Below the pieces are notes generated by a model, which was not told the DNA's origin, did no database searches, and worked only from the letters and a program-made list of their open reading frames with translations. Both the position numbers and the translations under genes were made by a program. Below, piece by piece: positions 55,193 to 64,000 of a stretch of 64,000 nt of DNA. Position 1 is the first letter of the stretch; each line of letters begins with the position of its first letter. Origin of the DNA: Sphingomonas sp. Leaf34 (GTDB lineage Bacteria; Pseudomonadota; Alphaproteobacteria; Sphingomonadales; Sphingomonadaceae); contig NZ_LMLC01000005.1 of NCBI RefSeq assembly GCF_001421805.1, forward strand, positions 398,684 through 462,683, in the 5' to 3' direction.

Positions 55193-55909
55193 TTACTGAG
55201 TGACCAAATAGATCAACGGCGCGGAAAGCAGCGGCGCAGCAGCTATAACATCGCGGAATAGGCGTCGAGCCGGATCATCACCGACATAGATCACGTCGTT
55301 GGAGAAGATCTCGGGATCCTCATATATGCCCTGACGGATCGCGCGCAGATCGTACAGCGCAGCATATCGCTTGCTATTCACATTGCGGAATACGACCACA
55401 TAGTTTTCACGCGCGAATTCCGAGGTGCCGGACGCACGCGCGATCGCGCGCATCAGCGACATCCGACCCAATAGCGGGTAGATTCCCGGCGTGGTAACGG
55501 ACCCGTCGACGGTAATGACCTGGCTTGCAGCAGTGACGATGTTCACCGTTACCTGTGGCTTACGCACATAGGCCCGACGCAGACGCGATACCAAGTCAGC
55601 CGTGAGCTCGTCTGCCGTCATCCCAGACACCTTCAGCGAGCCTACAAGCGGCAGCGCAATCTGGCCCGTCAGGTCGACCGTTACGTTCTTGCTAAGTTCG
55701 TCGATGCCAAAAACGTCGATCGACAACTGATCTGATGGGCCAATGACGTAAGGCCGGGACGGGATCACCAGGTCCTGACGAACCGGCTCCGGAAGCGGCT
55801 TGTTGTCAAAGACGGTGAGATCCGGCCGACCTTCAAAACGAGGTGAGGCACAGGAGGAAGCTGTCAGCGCAACAATCAGCACGCCGAAGGAAAACACTCT
55901 ACTATTCAT
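55193..55909 (-). CDS. Wza-like polysaccharide export lipoprotein
   Basis: A 238-residue outer-membrane export protein. ATG 55909 has AAGGTCTCA upstream. The signal peptide ends in a lipobox with the lipidated Cys (ASSC, about residue 20). The polysaccharide export domain (about 55-145) has YVIGPSDQLSIDVFG, and a SLBB domain follows (VDGSVTTPGIYPL). It is shorter than E. coli Wza but normal for alphaproteobacteria. It lies 25 bases upstream of the wzc-like gene and is likely in one operon with it. The 265-base gap before the next gene holds divergent promoters. Confidence 0.92.
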   Translation of the reverse strand: MNSRVFSFGVLIVALTASSCASPRFEGRPDLTVFDNKPLPEPVRQDLVIPSRPYVIGPSDQLSIDVFGIDELSKNVTVDLTGQIALPLVGSLKVSGMTADELTADLVSRLRRAYVRKPQVTVNIVTAASQVITVDGSVTTPGIYPLLGRMSLMRAIARASGTSEFARENYVVVFRNVNSKRYAALYDLRAIRQGIYEDPEIFSNDVIYVGDDPARRLFRDVIAAAPLLSAPLIYLVTQ

Positions 55910-56174
55910 TGAGACCTTGCCAGCTGCAGGCCCTGTTGGGCTCCGGGGGATTAGCTCCGCCGCACCCAAGTTGCAACCCTCGCCGGGCCGATCAGGCACA
56001 GGGCCGCACGTCCAAACCCGGCCGCTTTCGTCATTGCGCTCGAGCTCGGAGCACTCTGGTTTTGCTATCGCCTAAACCTGAACGGCGGAGTATGCAGAGT
56101 CGCAATTACGCGCTGGCTGCGCCGCTACATCAGATCGGCTTGATTTTTATTTTGCCGAGAGCGGCCAGCGTACC

Positions 56175-57611
56175 ATGAAACAATTTGTATGCGTGAGCCA
56201 CATGCCGAGCAGCCAGCCCCCCCGAACCTCATTCGATTCTCCACCGCCAACCTACGAGAAGCAGCGCTTTCAGTCCGGAGCGACAAAGCATGGCATCCGA
56301 GTGAGACTGCTCACCTTTCTCGCGTTGCTCGACCTGCTTATGATCAGTGCCGGACCAATAGCCATTGCGTGGCTGTATCTGGGCAGCATCGATCACGAAC
56401 GCTTGCTGAGATTTCTTCCGCTGCTTATCCCGATCTATTATCTCAGCGCGATCAGGCAGCGGGCGTATCGTCTGGCGGTCGTGATCAGCGCATCGCGCAG
56501 TACGCGACGCGCGGGCCTATCCCTGCTCACCGCCGTCCTGATCGTGATAAGCGTTACGTTCATCATCAAGTCCTCCGATGCGCTATCCCGGGCGATCGCG
56601 ATCGGCGGCACGCTGACAAGCTGTGCGCTTCTTATTGTCGGACGCACCGCGTTTGCAAAATACGCCTTCGCGGCGCTCGATGGCAGCCCTGAAAGCGAAA
56701 TCGTCCTGATCGATGACTTCGCTCCGTTGGAAGGATGCACAGCCTTTAAGATCGACGTCAACGCGATCAATATCCGCCCCGATATCAACAATCCTGCCAT
56801 GCTCGATCATCTCGGCCGGATCATTCACGAGACGGACCGCGTCATCGTCGCCTGCCAACCGGACCGGCGCGCCGCATGGTCGCTTGCCCTGAAGGGCGCA
56901 GGCGTCAATGTAGAGGTTCTGACGCCTGAACTCGATGCGATTGGTGCGATCAGCACGACACGCTACTATGGCGTCGCAACCACCCTCATCGCGACAGGAC
57001 AACTCAACGCCGTAGATCGTGCGACCAAGCGGTTGTTTGATCTGGCGATTGCAGTACCAGCCCTTATCGTTTTGGCGCCCCTACTCTGCGTTATTGCGAT
57101 CCTGATCAAACTCGACTCTCCCGGCTCGGCGCTTTTCGTTCAGCCGCGTATCGGGAAAGGCAACAGGCTGTTTCGCATGTTCAAGTTTCGTAGCATGCGG
57201 ACCGATCGACTTGATCACAGCGCCAGCAAGCTCACGACGCGCAACGACGCTCGCGTAACGCGCATTGGGCGGTTTATCCGTAAAACGAGCCTGGATGAAC
57301 TCCCGCAACTTTTTAATGTGGTGCGCGGCGATATGAGCATCGTAGGGCCACGGCCGCACGCCACGGGCGCTTTGGCTGGCAAGGCCTTGTACTGGGAAGT
57401 CGCATCCGAGTATTGGAGCCGGCATGCCGTGAAACCAGGACTTACCGGCCTTGCGCAGGTTCGTGGGTTTCGCGGCAACACTGAAACCGGCGATGACCTG
57501 ATCAACCGCCTTCAGGCAGACTTGGCCTACTTAGAAGCCTGGTCTATCTGGCGCGATTTTATGCTGGTCATCCAAACGTTTGGCGTTTTGACTCATCGCA
57601 ACGCGTTTTGA
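56175..57611 (+). CDS. Polyprenyl-phosphate sugar-phosphotransferase, WbaP/WcaJ-like
   Basis: Starts repeat-unit synthesis by moving a sugar-1-phosphate to undecaprenyl phosphate. The 478 residues have four or five N-terminal membrane helices (about 40-155), a CoA-binding-like middle, a membrane segment near residue 285, and a C-terminal bacterial sugar-transferase domain with [29 protein letters not shown] and [17 protein letters not shown]. The first sugar (glucose or galactose) is not determined. Confidence 0.94.
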   Translation: MKQFVCVSHMPSSQPPRTSFDSPPPTYEKQRFQSGATKHGIRVRLLTFLALLDLLMISAGPIAIAWLYLGSIDHERLLRFLPLLIPIYYLSAIRQRAYRLAVVISASRSTRRAGLSLLTAVLIVISVTFIIKSSDALSRAIAIGGTLTSCALLIVGRTAFAKYAFAALDGSPESEIVLIDDFAPLEGCTAFKIDVNAINIRPDINNPAMLDHLGRIIHETDRVIVACQPDRRAAWSLALKGAGVNVEVLTPELDAIGAISTTRYYGVATTLIATGQLNAVDRATKRLFDLAIAVPALIVLAPLLCVIAILIKLDSPGSALFVQPRIGKGNRLFRMFKFRSMRTDRLDHSASKLTTRNDARVTRIGRFIRKTSLDELPQLFNVVRGDMSIVGPRPHATGALAGKALYWEVASEYWSRHAVKPGLTGLAQVRGFRGNTETGDDLINRLQADLAYLEAWSIWRDFMLVIQTFGVLTHRNAF

Positions 57612-57670
57612 ATATCGTTGGCGAATACACTTTGGGTGCCTAAGGAGCCCGGAGTTCCGCCACGCTGCGA

Positions 57671-59125
57671 ATGCATTACCGCTTTTACACATCGAAGAGA
57701 CGGGATCGACACGTGCCTCCAAGTCATGCTCGCTCGCACAGACGGCATCGCACCGGGTTTAACCTCGGCGCGTTGGGCCGCCCCTCCGTAGCGGTCGTGG
57801 CGTTTGCCGTCTTGGCCGTCGTGGTGGCATTTCTCGGCGGGTCTTCGCGCCCCGACATCAACTCGCTGCTCATTTTGCGGCCAGTATGTGTGTTGTGCAT
57901 CGTCGCCATGCTGCTGAAGAGCCGGGTCGAATGGAATAGCGTCAAACCGCTCCCTCTCCTGCTGGCGCTGTTTGCCGCAACGATAGCCCTCCAGCTCATC
58001 CCGCTACCGCCATCGCTCTGGTATGGCCTGCGAGGTCGCGAAAGCTATGATACCGTGGCTAAGTTGCTGGGCGGAACCGACCTTTGGCACCCCCTTGCCC
58101 TATCGCCCGACCGTGCGTGGAATAGTTTGGTGTCGCTCCTTGTCCCGCTCGGTGTCATGATCGGTTTCGGCACGCTCACCGACCGTCAACGCCGCCTTTT
58201 GCTTTTGCCGGTATTGGGCATCGTCGCCGTCAGCATGGTGCTAGGCGTGATGCAGGTTGCTGGCGGCGAGACGTCGCCGCTCTACTGGTACAGGGTGAGC
58301 GGTCGGGGACAATTGATCGGCCTGCTTGCCAATCGCAATCATCAAGGCGCGTTGATGGCCATTGCGCTACCGCTGCTGCGTGCATGGACGCTATCTCCCA
58401 CGTCGCGCAAGCAGACGGCACGAGCGCGAAACATCATCGGCTTGGCGGTGGCGGCCGTCATTATCCTATTCGTTCTCGTCCTTGGGTCGCGCGCCGGTCT
58501 GGTCCTCGTGTTGCTAGGCCTGATCACGGCATTCCTTGTCGAGCCATCGACGGGCGCAAGCCGATTGTCCGCCCGGCAACGCTGGTTGATGGCCGGGGGG
58601 CTGGTCATCGGCGTTTCCGTCTTGTTGGCAGTGGCACTAACGGCCGACCGCGCCGTTGCGATCGGTCGCTTCGTCGACAATGACTTGGGGACGGAAGGCC
58701 GCCTGGCCGCTCTGCCAACACTTCTTCACATTATCGCGCAGACGCTACCCTTTGGTACCGGCTTCGGGTCGTTTGTTGCGGTCTACGCCAGCTACGAACC
58801 GGATGCCCTGCTCAAGACGAGCTATTTCAACAACGCACATAACGATCTGATCGAACTGGCCATTACCGGCGGCGTACCTGCTTTGCTGGTTCTTGCCGGG
58901 TTCGTCGTCTGGTGGATCCGGGCTAGTTGGCAGAGCATCGTCATGCCTCCTGCTAGCCCGTGGCGCGCCTTGCAGCGTGCTTCAGCATTCGCCATACTGA
59001 TCCTGCTGCTTGCGAGCCTGACGGATTATCCGCTGCGAACGCCTTTGCTTGGAGCCGTTTTCACGATCCTGTGCTGCTGGCTCGCCCATATCCCCACTAC
59101 CGGAACGCACCACGAAAATGACTGA
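57671..59125 (+). CDS. O-antigen ligase/polymerase family membrane protein
   Basis: A 484-residue membrane protein with about twelve helices. The family's large periplasmic loop contains GLLANRNHQGALM and later YFNNAHNDLIELAITGGVPALLV, which match the WaaL/Wzy_C superfamily. It could be a second polymerase, or a ligase that joins chains to a lipid acceptor. Its last 8 bases overlap rfbC, so translation may be coupled. Confidence 0.85.
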   Translation: MHYRFYTSKRRDRHVPPSHARSHRRHRTGFNLGALGRPSVAVVAFAVLAVVVAFLGGSSRPDINSLLILRPVCVLCIVAMLLKSRVEWNSVKPLPLLLALFAATIALQLIPLPPSLWYGLRGRESYDTVAKLLGGTDLWHPLALSPDRAWNSLVSLLVPLGVMIGFGTLTDRQRRLLLLPVLGIVAVSMVLGVMQVAGGETSPLYWYRVSGRGQLIGLLANRNHQGALMAIALPLLRAWTLSPTSRKQTARARNIIGLAVAAVIILFVLVLGSRAGLVLVLLGLITAFLVEPSTGASRLSARQRWLMAGGLVIGVSVLLAVALTADRAVAIGRFVDNDLGTEGRLAALPTLLHIIAQTLPFGTGFGSFVAVYASYEPDALLKTSYFNNAHNDLIELAITGGVPALLVLAGFVVWWIRASWQSIVMPPASPWRALQRASAFAILILLLASLTDYPLRTPLLGAVFTILCCWLAHIPTTGTHHEND

Positions 59126-59690
59126 AGCTCTTTCCCCCGTACAACTCATCCGCCCCAAGCGCTTCGGCGATGCCCGTGGATGGTTTACCGAAGTGTATTC
59201 GATACCGGCATTCGAAAAGCTCGGCATCACTTGCGCCTTTGTGCAAGATAACCATTCCTTGTCAGTGCCCGCGTTCACGCTGCGCGGCCTGCATTTCCAA
59301 ACACCCGCTCGCGGTCAAGACAAGCTGGTGCGCTGCGTCCGCGGGCGTATCTTCGACGTGGCCGTCGATGTTCGCAAGGATTCGCCGACCTATGGCCAGT
59401 GGGTCGGCGCAGAACTGTCCGCCGACAACGGACACCAGCTGTTCATTCCGATTGGCTTCGCGCACGGCTTCGTCACGCTGGAGGAAAACTGTGAGGTGAC
59501 GTACAAATGCTCGGATACCTATGCTCCTGACCACGATGGGGGTATACGCTGGGACAGCGCGGGAATTGATTGGCCAATCCCTATCGATATCAAACCTGAG
59601 CTGAGCGCGAAGGATGCAGTGCAGCCAGCCCTTGCCGACTTCGACAGCCCCTTTCCCTATGACGGCCGCCCGCTGGCGCCGCTCGCCTGA
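59118..59690 (+). CDS. rfbC: dTDP-4-dehydrorhamnose 3,5-epimerase
   Basis: Third step of dTDP-L-rhamnose synthesis, cytosolic. The 190 residues form a cupin with [17 protein letters not shown] (general-base His region), LRGLHFQ and [11 protein letters not shown]. Length is typical. The start ATG lies inside the end of the preceding ligase-like gene. It is followed 11 bases later by rfbB. Confidence 0.95.
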   Translation: MTEALSPVQLIRPKRFGDARGWFTEVYSIPAFEKLGITCAFVQDNHSLSVPAFTLRGLHFQTPARGQDKLVRCVRGRIFDVAVDVRKDSPTYGQWVGAELSADNGHQLFIPIGFAHGFVTLEENCEVTYKCSDTYAPDHDGGIRWDSAGIDWPIPIDIKPELSAKDAVQPALADFDSPFPYDGRPLAPLA

Positions 59691-59701
59691 AGGACAGACC
59701 T

Positions 59702-60757
59702 ATGCGTATCTTCGTCACCGGCGGGGCCGGCTTTATCGGCTCGGCTCTCGTCCGTCACCTGATCGAGAACACCGACCATGAGGTCCTCAACTTCGACAAG
59801 CTGACCTATGCCGGCACGCTGTCGACGGTCGAGCGCGTCGCGAGTTCGAACCGCTATCGCTTCGTCCAGGGCGACATCTGCGACGCCGACGCCGTCAAGG
59901 CCGCGATCGCCGAGTTCAAGCCCGAAATCGTCACGCATCTCGCAGCCGAAAGCCATGTCGACCGCTCGATCGACGGTCCGGGCGCGTTCGTCCAGACCAA
60001 CGTCGTCGGCACCTTTACGATGCTGAGCGAAGCGCGCGCCTATTGGCTCGGCCTTGACGACGAGGCCAAGGCTGCGTTTCGCTTCCACCATATCTCGACC
60101 GACGAGGTCTATGGCTCGCTCGGCGATACCGGGCTGTTCACCGAGGAAACGCCATACGACCCGCGCTCGCCCTATTCGGCGTCGAAGGCGGGTTCGGATC
60201 ATCTCGTCAGCGCCTGGGGCCACACCTATGGCCTGCCGGTGCTGATCACCAACTGCTCGAACAATTACGGGCCGTACCACTTCCCCGAAAAGCTGATCCC
60301 GCTGATGATCGTCAAGGCGCTCGCCGGTGCCGATCTGCCGGTCTACGGCAAGGGCGACCAGGTCCGCGACTGGCTGTTCGTCGAGGATCATGTCCGCGCA
60401 CTGCACGCGGTGTTTGAGAAGGGCGAGCCCGGTCGGACCTACAATGTCGGCGGGAACAACGAGAAGCAGAATCTCGAGGTCGTGAACACCGTCTGCGCGA
60501 TACTCGACCGCTTGCGGCCGCGCGCCGATGGCCAATCCTATGCGACGCAGATTACCTATGTCGCCGACCGACCTGGTCACGATAAGCGCTACGCGATCGA
60601 TGCAAGCCGCATCAAGGACGAGCTCGGTTGGGAGCCCGCTGAAACCTTCGAGACCGGCATCGAGAAGACGGTCGCCTGGTATCTCGACAACCAGGGATGG
60701 TGGGAAGCGATTGTCGCCGAACACAAGGCCGATCAGCGCCGCGGGCTTTCGGTATGA
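59702..60757 (+). CDS. rfbB: dTDP-glucose 4,6-dehydratase
   Basis: Second step of dTDP-L-rhamnose synthesis. The 351-residue SDR enzyme has GGAGFIGS at residues 7-14, the STDEVYG motif (about 133), YSASK with catalytic Tyr/Lys (about 160), and [18 protein letters not shown]-linked and homodimeric. Length is normal. Its stop overlaps the rfbD start (ATGA). Confidence 0.97.
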   Translation: MRIFVTGGAGFIGSALVRHLIENTDHEVLNFDKLTYAGTLSTVERVASSNRYRFVQGDICDADAVKAAIAEFKPEIVTHLAAESHVDRSIDGPGAFVQTNVVGTFTMLSEARAYWLGLDDEAKAAFRFHHISTDEVYGSLGDTGLFTEETPYDPRSPYSASKAGSDHLVSAWGHTYGLPVLITNCSNNYGPYHFPEKLIPLMIVKALAGADLPVYGKGDQVRDWLFVEDHVRALHAVFEKGEPGRTYNVGGNNEKQNLEVVNTVCAILDRLRPRADGQSYATQITYVADRPGHDKRYAIDASRIKDELGWEPAETFETGIEKTVAWYLDNQGWWEAIVAEHKADQRRGLSV

Positions 60758-61665
60758 GCGACGTGAAACGGATCCTCGTTACCGGCGGTAACGGCCAGCT
60801 TGGAACCGAACTCAAGCGCTACGCATGGCCTGATGGCTGGGCGGTCACCGCGATCGATATCGACGAGCTCGACCTGCGCGATACCGCGGCGATCGGCGCG
60901 ATGGTCGCATCTGAGCCCTGGGCGGCCGTTATTTCGGCTGGCGCCTACACGGCCGTCGACAAGGCCGAGAGCGACATCGTCACCGCCTGGGCCGTCAATG
61001 CGATGGCGCCCGCCGCGTTTGCGGAGGCCTGCGCCAAGGCCGGTATCCCGATCGTCCAGGTTTCGACCGACTATGTCTTTGACGGCGCGCGCGACGGCGC
61101 GTGGGAGGTGACCGATCCGGTTGCCCCGCTCGGTGTCTACGGCGCGTCGAAGCTCGGCGGTGAACTCGCCGTGCAGACCTCGGGTGCGCGCCACGCGATC
61201 GTCCGCACCGCCTGGGTGGTCAGCGCGCACGGCAACAATTTCATAAAGACGATGCTACGCGTCGGCGCGACCAACCCGCGCTTGCGTGTCGTCGACGACC
61301 AGCACGGCAGTCCGACGTCGGCGACCGATCTCGCGGCGGCACTCGCGACGATCACGATGCGCCTCGTCGACGATCCTGCGGCCCCCACCGGCACCTATCA
61401 TTTCAGCAACGCCGGCGCGGTGACCTGGGCCGGCTTTGCGCGTGAGATTTTTGCGCAAAGCGCGGCACGCGGCGGCGTCAATGCCGAGGTGGAGGGTATT
61501 ACCACCGCCGAATATCCGACCCCGGCGACGCGGCCCGCCAACTCGTTGCTCAGCCATGATGCGATCACCCGCGACTACGGCATCCATCCGCCCGCATGGC
61601 AGACCGCCCTCGGCAATATCCTCGACGACCTGCTCGGGGCACCCAACAAGGAGACACGCGCGTGA
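60754..61665 (+). CDS. rfbD: dTDP-4-dehydrorhamnose reductase
   Basis: Final step to dTDP-L-rhamnose using NAD(P)H. The 303 residues begin with [13 protein letters not shown], and show STDYVFDG and the YGASKLGGE catalytic pair. ATG 60754 is fixed by its overlap with the rfbB stop. Its stop overlaps the GTG start of rfbA. Confidence 0.95.
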   Translation: MSDVKRILVTGGNGQLGTELKRYAWPDGWAVTAIDIDELDLRDTAAIGAMVASEPWAAVISAGAYTAVDKAESDIVTAWAVNAMAPAAFAEACAKAGIPIVQVSTDYVFDGARDGAWEVTDPVAPLGVYGASKLGGELAVQTSGARHAIVRTAWVVSAHGNNFIKTMLRVGATNPRLRVVDDQHGSPTSATDLAAALATITMRLVDDPAAPTGTYHFSNAGAVTWAGFAREIFAQSAARGGVNAEVEGITTAEYPTPATRPANSLLSHDAITRDYGIHPPAWQTALGNILDDLLGAPNKETRA

Positions 61666-62531
61666 AGGGCATCATTCTGGCAGGCGGTTCGGGCACGCGC
61701 CTCCATCCGGCCACGCTGGCGGTCAACAAGCAGCTGTTGCCGGTCTACGACAAACCGATGATCTATTACCCGCTCTCGGTGCTGATGCTCGCCGGCATAC
61801 GCGACATCCTGATTATCTCGAGCCCCGAATATATCGGCAATTACAAGAGCCTGTTCGGTGACGGTTCGGCGCTCGGTCTCACCATCGGCTATGCCGAGCA
61901 GCCCAAGCCAGAGGGTCTCGCCCAGGCCTTTACGATCGGCGCGGATTTCATCGGCGACGACAATGTCGCGCTGGTGCTCGGCGACAATATCTTCTTCGGC
62001 GCCCACCTGACCGATCTGCTGGCGAGCGCGGTCGAGCGCAAAAGCGGCGCGACCGTGTTCTCCTACCGCGTCGAGGATCCCGAGCGCTACGGCGTGGTCG
62101 AGTTCGGCGAAGGCGGTAAGGCGATCAGCCTCGAAGAAAAGCCCGCACGTCCCAAGTCGAACCACGCGGTCACGGGCCTGTATTTCTACGACAACCGCGT
62201 TGTCCAGCTCGCGCGCGACCTGAAGCCGTCACCACGCGGCGAACTCGAAATCACCGATCTCAATCGGCTCTACATGGACGCCGGCGACCTGTTCGTCGAA
62301 CAGATGGGCCGTGGCTACGCCTGGCTCGATACCGGCACGCATGATAGTCTGCTTGAAGCCGGCGAATTTGTGCGGACGATCCAGCACCGGCAAGGCATCC
62401 AGGTCGCATGCCTAGAAGAGATCGCGTTTCACCAGGGCTTTATCAACGCCGACCAGGCAAGCCAGGCCGGTGAGCGGTTCAAGAAGACCGCGTATGGTCG
62501 TGCAATCCTCAACGCCGTCGCCGGGGAATAA
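61662..62531 (+). CDS. rfbA: Glucose-1-phosphate thymidylyltransferase
   Basis: First step of dTDP-L-rhamnose synthesis, making dTDP-glucose. The 289 residues begin with [14 protein letters not shown], followed by [27 protein letters not shown] and GDNIFFG. The start is GTG 61662, fixed by its GTGA overlap with the rfbD stop. This closes a tightly packed rfbCBDA unit. Confidence 0.96.
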   Translation: MKGIILAGGSGTRLHPATLAVNKQLLPVYDKPMIYYPLSVLMLAGIRDILIISSPEYIGNYKSLFGDGSALGLTIGYAEQPKPEGLAQAFTIGADFIGDDNVALVLGDNIFFGAHLTDLLASAVERKSGATVFSYRVEDPERYGVVEFGEGGKAISLEEKPARPKSNHAVTGLYFYDNRVVQLARDLKPSPRGELEITDLNRLYMDAGDLFVEQMGRGYAWLDTGTHDSLLEAGEFVRTIQHRQGIQVACLEEIAFHQGFINADQASQAGERFKKTAYGRAILNAVAGE

Positions 62532-62539
62532 CCCGGCGA

Positions 62540-62902
62540 CTACCCAATCTCAAACGTTACATTATACACCGTTTGCGTAGGCTGGGGCGTGCGCGAGATG
62601 TCCAGGCCACGTTGCACTTCGGCCTTACGTCGGTCGGTGAAGCTTAGGCACGTCGGTCCTAATTCGGGAAATATCCACCCATTGCCGTACGGCGCATAGG
62701 ATGTCCGAAGATAGTTCACGAACGCGGTTTTGACGAAGGCCATATCCGACCGAGAGCGAAAGATCGCCGATATGATCAGCCCCGAGCCGCGCGGGCTCGT
62801 ACTGGGGGATTTGCAGTACACGAATGCTGGCGGCGCCGGCGCCGCAGCAGCGGTGGCGCCCGTCCCTAGCATCAGAAGGGCGATTGCTCCCCGTATCCTC
62901 AA
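62540..62902 (-). CDS. Small exported protein of unknown function
   Basis: A 120-residue protein with a signal peptide (cleavage near ATAAAA) and two Cys in the mature part. It starts at TTG 62902, which overlaps the stop of the upstream lipoprotein gene as TTGA; this supports the start. There is no recognised domain. Its end is 8 bases from the convergent rfbA stop. Confidence 0.6.
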   Translation of the reverse strand: MRIRGAIALLMLGTGATAAAAPAPPAFVYCKSPSTSPRGSGLIISAIFRSRSDMAFVKTAFVNYLRTSYAPYGNGWIFPELGPTCLSFTDRRKAEVQRGLDISRTPQPTQTVYNVTFEIG

Positions 62903-63249
62903 CGGGGATTAGCCTGCGCTACGACACAACCATTAACGCTCTTGGACTCGTCCATGTCGCCCTCAGTCCCCATGACTGCGACTTGAGTTGGATACACATC
63001 GTCACGACTATTCGGTCCAACGCTGTAGCTCAGACCGGGATTGCGTACGGATGCGATCACAAACCGTCCGTCGACGGATTGCGCGGTGCTACCGATGGCC
63101 GTGGCAATACACGCTGCGACCGTTTGCTGGTCCGCCGTGGTATAGACGCCACTTGTTGCGCCTTGCGGCAACGTTCCAGGAGAGACCGAACCTTCGGCGC
63201 ATCCTGCGACGCCGAGAGCCATTATCGAGAGGCAAATTGGACGAAACAT
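62899..63249 (-). CDS. Small lipoprotein of unknown function
   Basis: A 116-residue protein with a lipobox (GVAGC, Cys near residue 17) and a short mature domain (about 40-105) with two Cys. AAGGAGA precedes ATG 63249. It forms a two-gene operon with the downstream exported protein. Function unknown. Confidence 0.62.
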   Translation of the reverse strand: MFRPICLSIMALGVAGCAEGSVSPGTLPQGATSGVYTTADQQTVAACIATAIGSTAQSVDGRFVIASVRNPGLSYSVGPNSRDDVYPTQVAVMGTEGDMDESKSVNGCVVAQANPR

Positions 63250-63439
63250 TGCATTCTCCTTGCCGATCATACGGCGTGGGTCAATTGCCGATATAGCCGC
63301 TCGCTATACCAATGTGTGAACCCCACCTATCGCATTATGCGCCGGGACCGCTGTTTGATCCTGCGGTTTGATAGCGTGATCCCAACGTCAGGATGAAGGG
63401 ATCCGTATGGATCGCTATGACATGGGAGCGGCACGACCA

Positions 63440-63608
63440 CGCCTCTGATCCGCGAGGGCAATACATGGAGCATCGGCGTTTCGACCCGAACCACCCGTGA
63501 ACCATCGGTGGGGTCGAGCGGATGAACCGCACGACGAACCAGGCCACCGTCATGCGCCTTCAGGACTGCACCAATGCAGTCGACACCTGTAAGTTAACCA
63601 CGTCTTAG
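63440..63608 (+). pseudogene. Decayed IS481-type transposase fragment
   Basis: The plus-strand frame reads EHRRFDPNHP, an in-frame TGA at 63498-63500, then TIGGVERMNRTTNQATVMR. This closely follows the C-terminal catalytic block of IS481-family integrases (EHR...PNHPWTNGQVERMNRT...ATVKR), with Trp changed to stop. Both flanks soon lose similarity and no terminal repeats are visible. The rest of the 400-base gap from 63250 to 63650 holds no other gene that I can support. Confidence 0.6.
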
Positions 63609-63650
63609 GCTCGCATACGCCATGGCATTTTGCAGCTTATGGAGAATGCG

Positions 63651-64000
63651 ATGATCTCAGATCCGAGCGTGGACGTCGCGATCATCGGAGCCGGTCCTGC
63701 CGGTCTCACCGCCGCCTATCTGCTCGGCAAGGCGGGCTATTCGGTCACCGTGATCGAAAAGGACCCCGTCTATGTCGGCGGGATCAGCCGGACCGTCGAG
63801 CATGAGGGCTTCCGATTCGACATCGGCGGGCACCGGTTCTTCTCGAAGTCGCAGCCGGTGGTCGATCTCTGGAACGAGATCCTGCCGGACGATTTCATCG
63901 AGCGCCCGCGGATGAGCCGGATCTATTACGAGGGCAAGTTCTACAGCTATCCGCTGCGCGCGTTCGAGGCGCTCGGCAATCTGGGCATCTGGCGCTCGAC
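63651..64000 (+). CDS. FAD-dependent oxidoreductase, partial (amine-oxidase/UDP-galactopyranose-mutase-like)
   Basis: The first 116 residues, cut by the right edge. A Rossmann FAD fold is clear: [22 protein letters not shown] and [29 protein letters not shown] precedes ATG 63651; an ATG 12 bases upstream is also in frame. Such proteins often lie in polysaccharide clusters. They resemble protoporphyrinogen oxidase or UDP-galactopyranose mutase in outline, but the reaction is unknown. Confidence 0.82.
   Translation, partial: MISDPSVDVAIIGAGPAGLTAAYLLGKAGYSVTVIEKDPVYVGGISRTVEHEGFRFDIGGHRFFSKSQPVVDLWNEILPDDFIERPRMSRIYYEGKFYSYPLRAFEALGNLGIWRS

Noticed and set aside
63335..63553. Minus-strand 72-residue frame in the gap before the oxidoreductase
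   Set aside because: It overlaps the plus-strand IS481-like fragment, which explains the coding look; no domain of its own.
1..64000. tRNA, rRNA and CRISPR arrays
   Set aside because: None recognised on reading the intergenic regions; no cloverleaf or regularly spaced repeats were found, though a covariance-model scan was not possible.

Overview
The window is GC-rich DNA from a Gram-negative alphaproteobacterium, most likely a sphingomonad (Sphingomonas or a close relative). This is inferred from the long TonB-dependent receptors, a DUF2093 gene beside xseA, the protein style, and many 4-base gene overlaps. No rRNA, tRNA or CRISPR array was seen.

Region 1 (1-4734): the start of an unidentified membrane protein leaves the window on the minus strand. 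It is divergent from a YcbB-type L,D-transpeptidase. A TonB-dependent receptor whose start region looks damaged follows.

Region 2 (4756-22407) is the most unusual part: a rearranged Pel-type exopolysaccharide locus. Gene order is a large RTX-repeat polysaccharide deacetylase, PelG-like transporter, stand-alone GH114 hydrolase, PelB-like TPR protein, PelB-like outer-membrane barrel, a short PelD-like receptor, PelE-like protein, PelF glycosyltransferase and a small P-loop kinase. The two enzyme activities joined in classical PelA are separate proteins. The two halves of PelB are separate genes. PelD stops after its GAF domain, so the c-di-GMP-binding GGDEF part is missing. No PelC was found. 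A three-gene type I secretion system (ABC transporter, HlyD adaptor, TolC-like channel) lies convergent at the end of the locus. It is the obvious candidate to export the RTX deacetylase.

Region 3 (22529-41030) is mostly housekeeping: clpB, a second large TonB receptor, an M23 peptidase/DUF2093/xseA operon divergent from purD, a membrane helix-hairpin-helix protein, an MlaA-like lipid transport protein, a CorC-type transporter, an OmpA lipoprotein, csaA, a glutathione transferase, phosphatidylserine decarboxylase, an HNH nuclease and a VIT1/CCC1 transporter.

Region 4 (41401-64000) is a second polysaccharide cluster of Wzx/Wzy type, in places visibly lower in GC. It has three glycosyltransferases, a dTDP-L-rhamnose 4-epimerase-like protein, an acyltransferase, two polymerase/ligase-like membrane proteins, a flippase, Wzc- and Wza-type export proteins, a phosphoglycosyl transferase and a complete rfbCBDA set for dTDP-L-rhamnose. 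It also encodes an exported beta-helix protein that may cut the polymer. The cluster ends with two small exported proteins, a decayed IS481-type transposase fragment, and a FAD-dependent oxidoreductase cut by the window edge.
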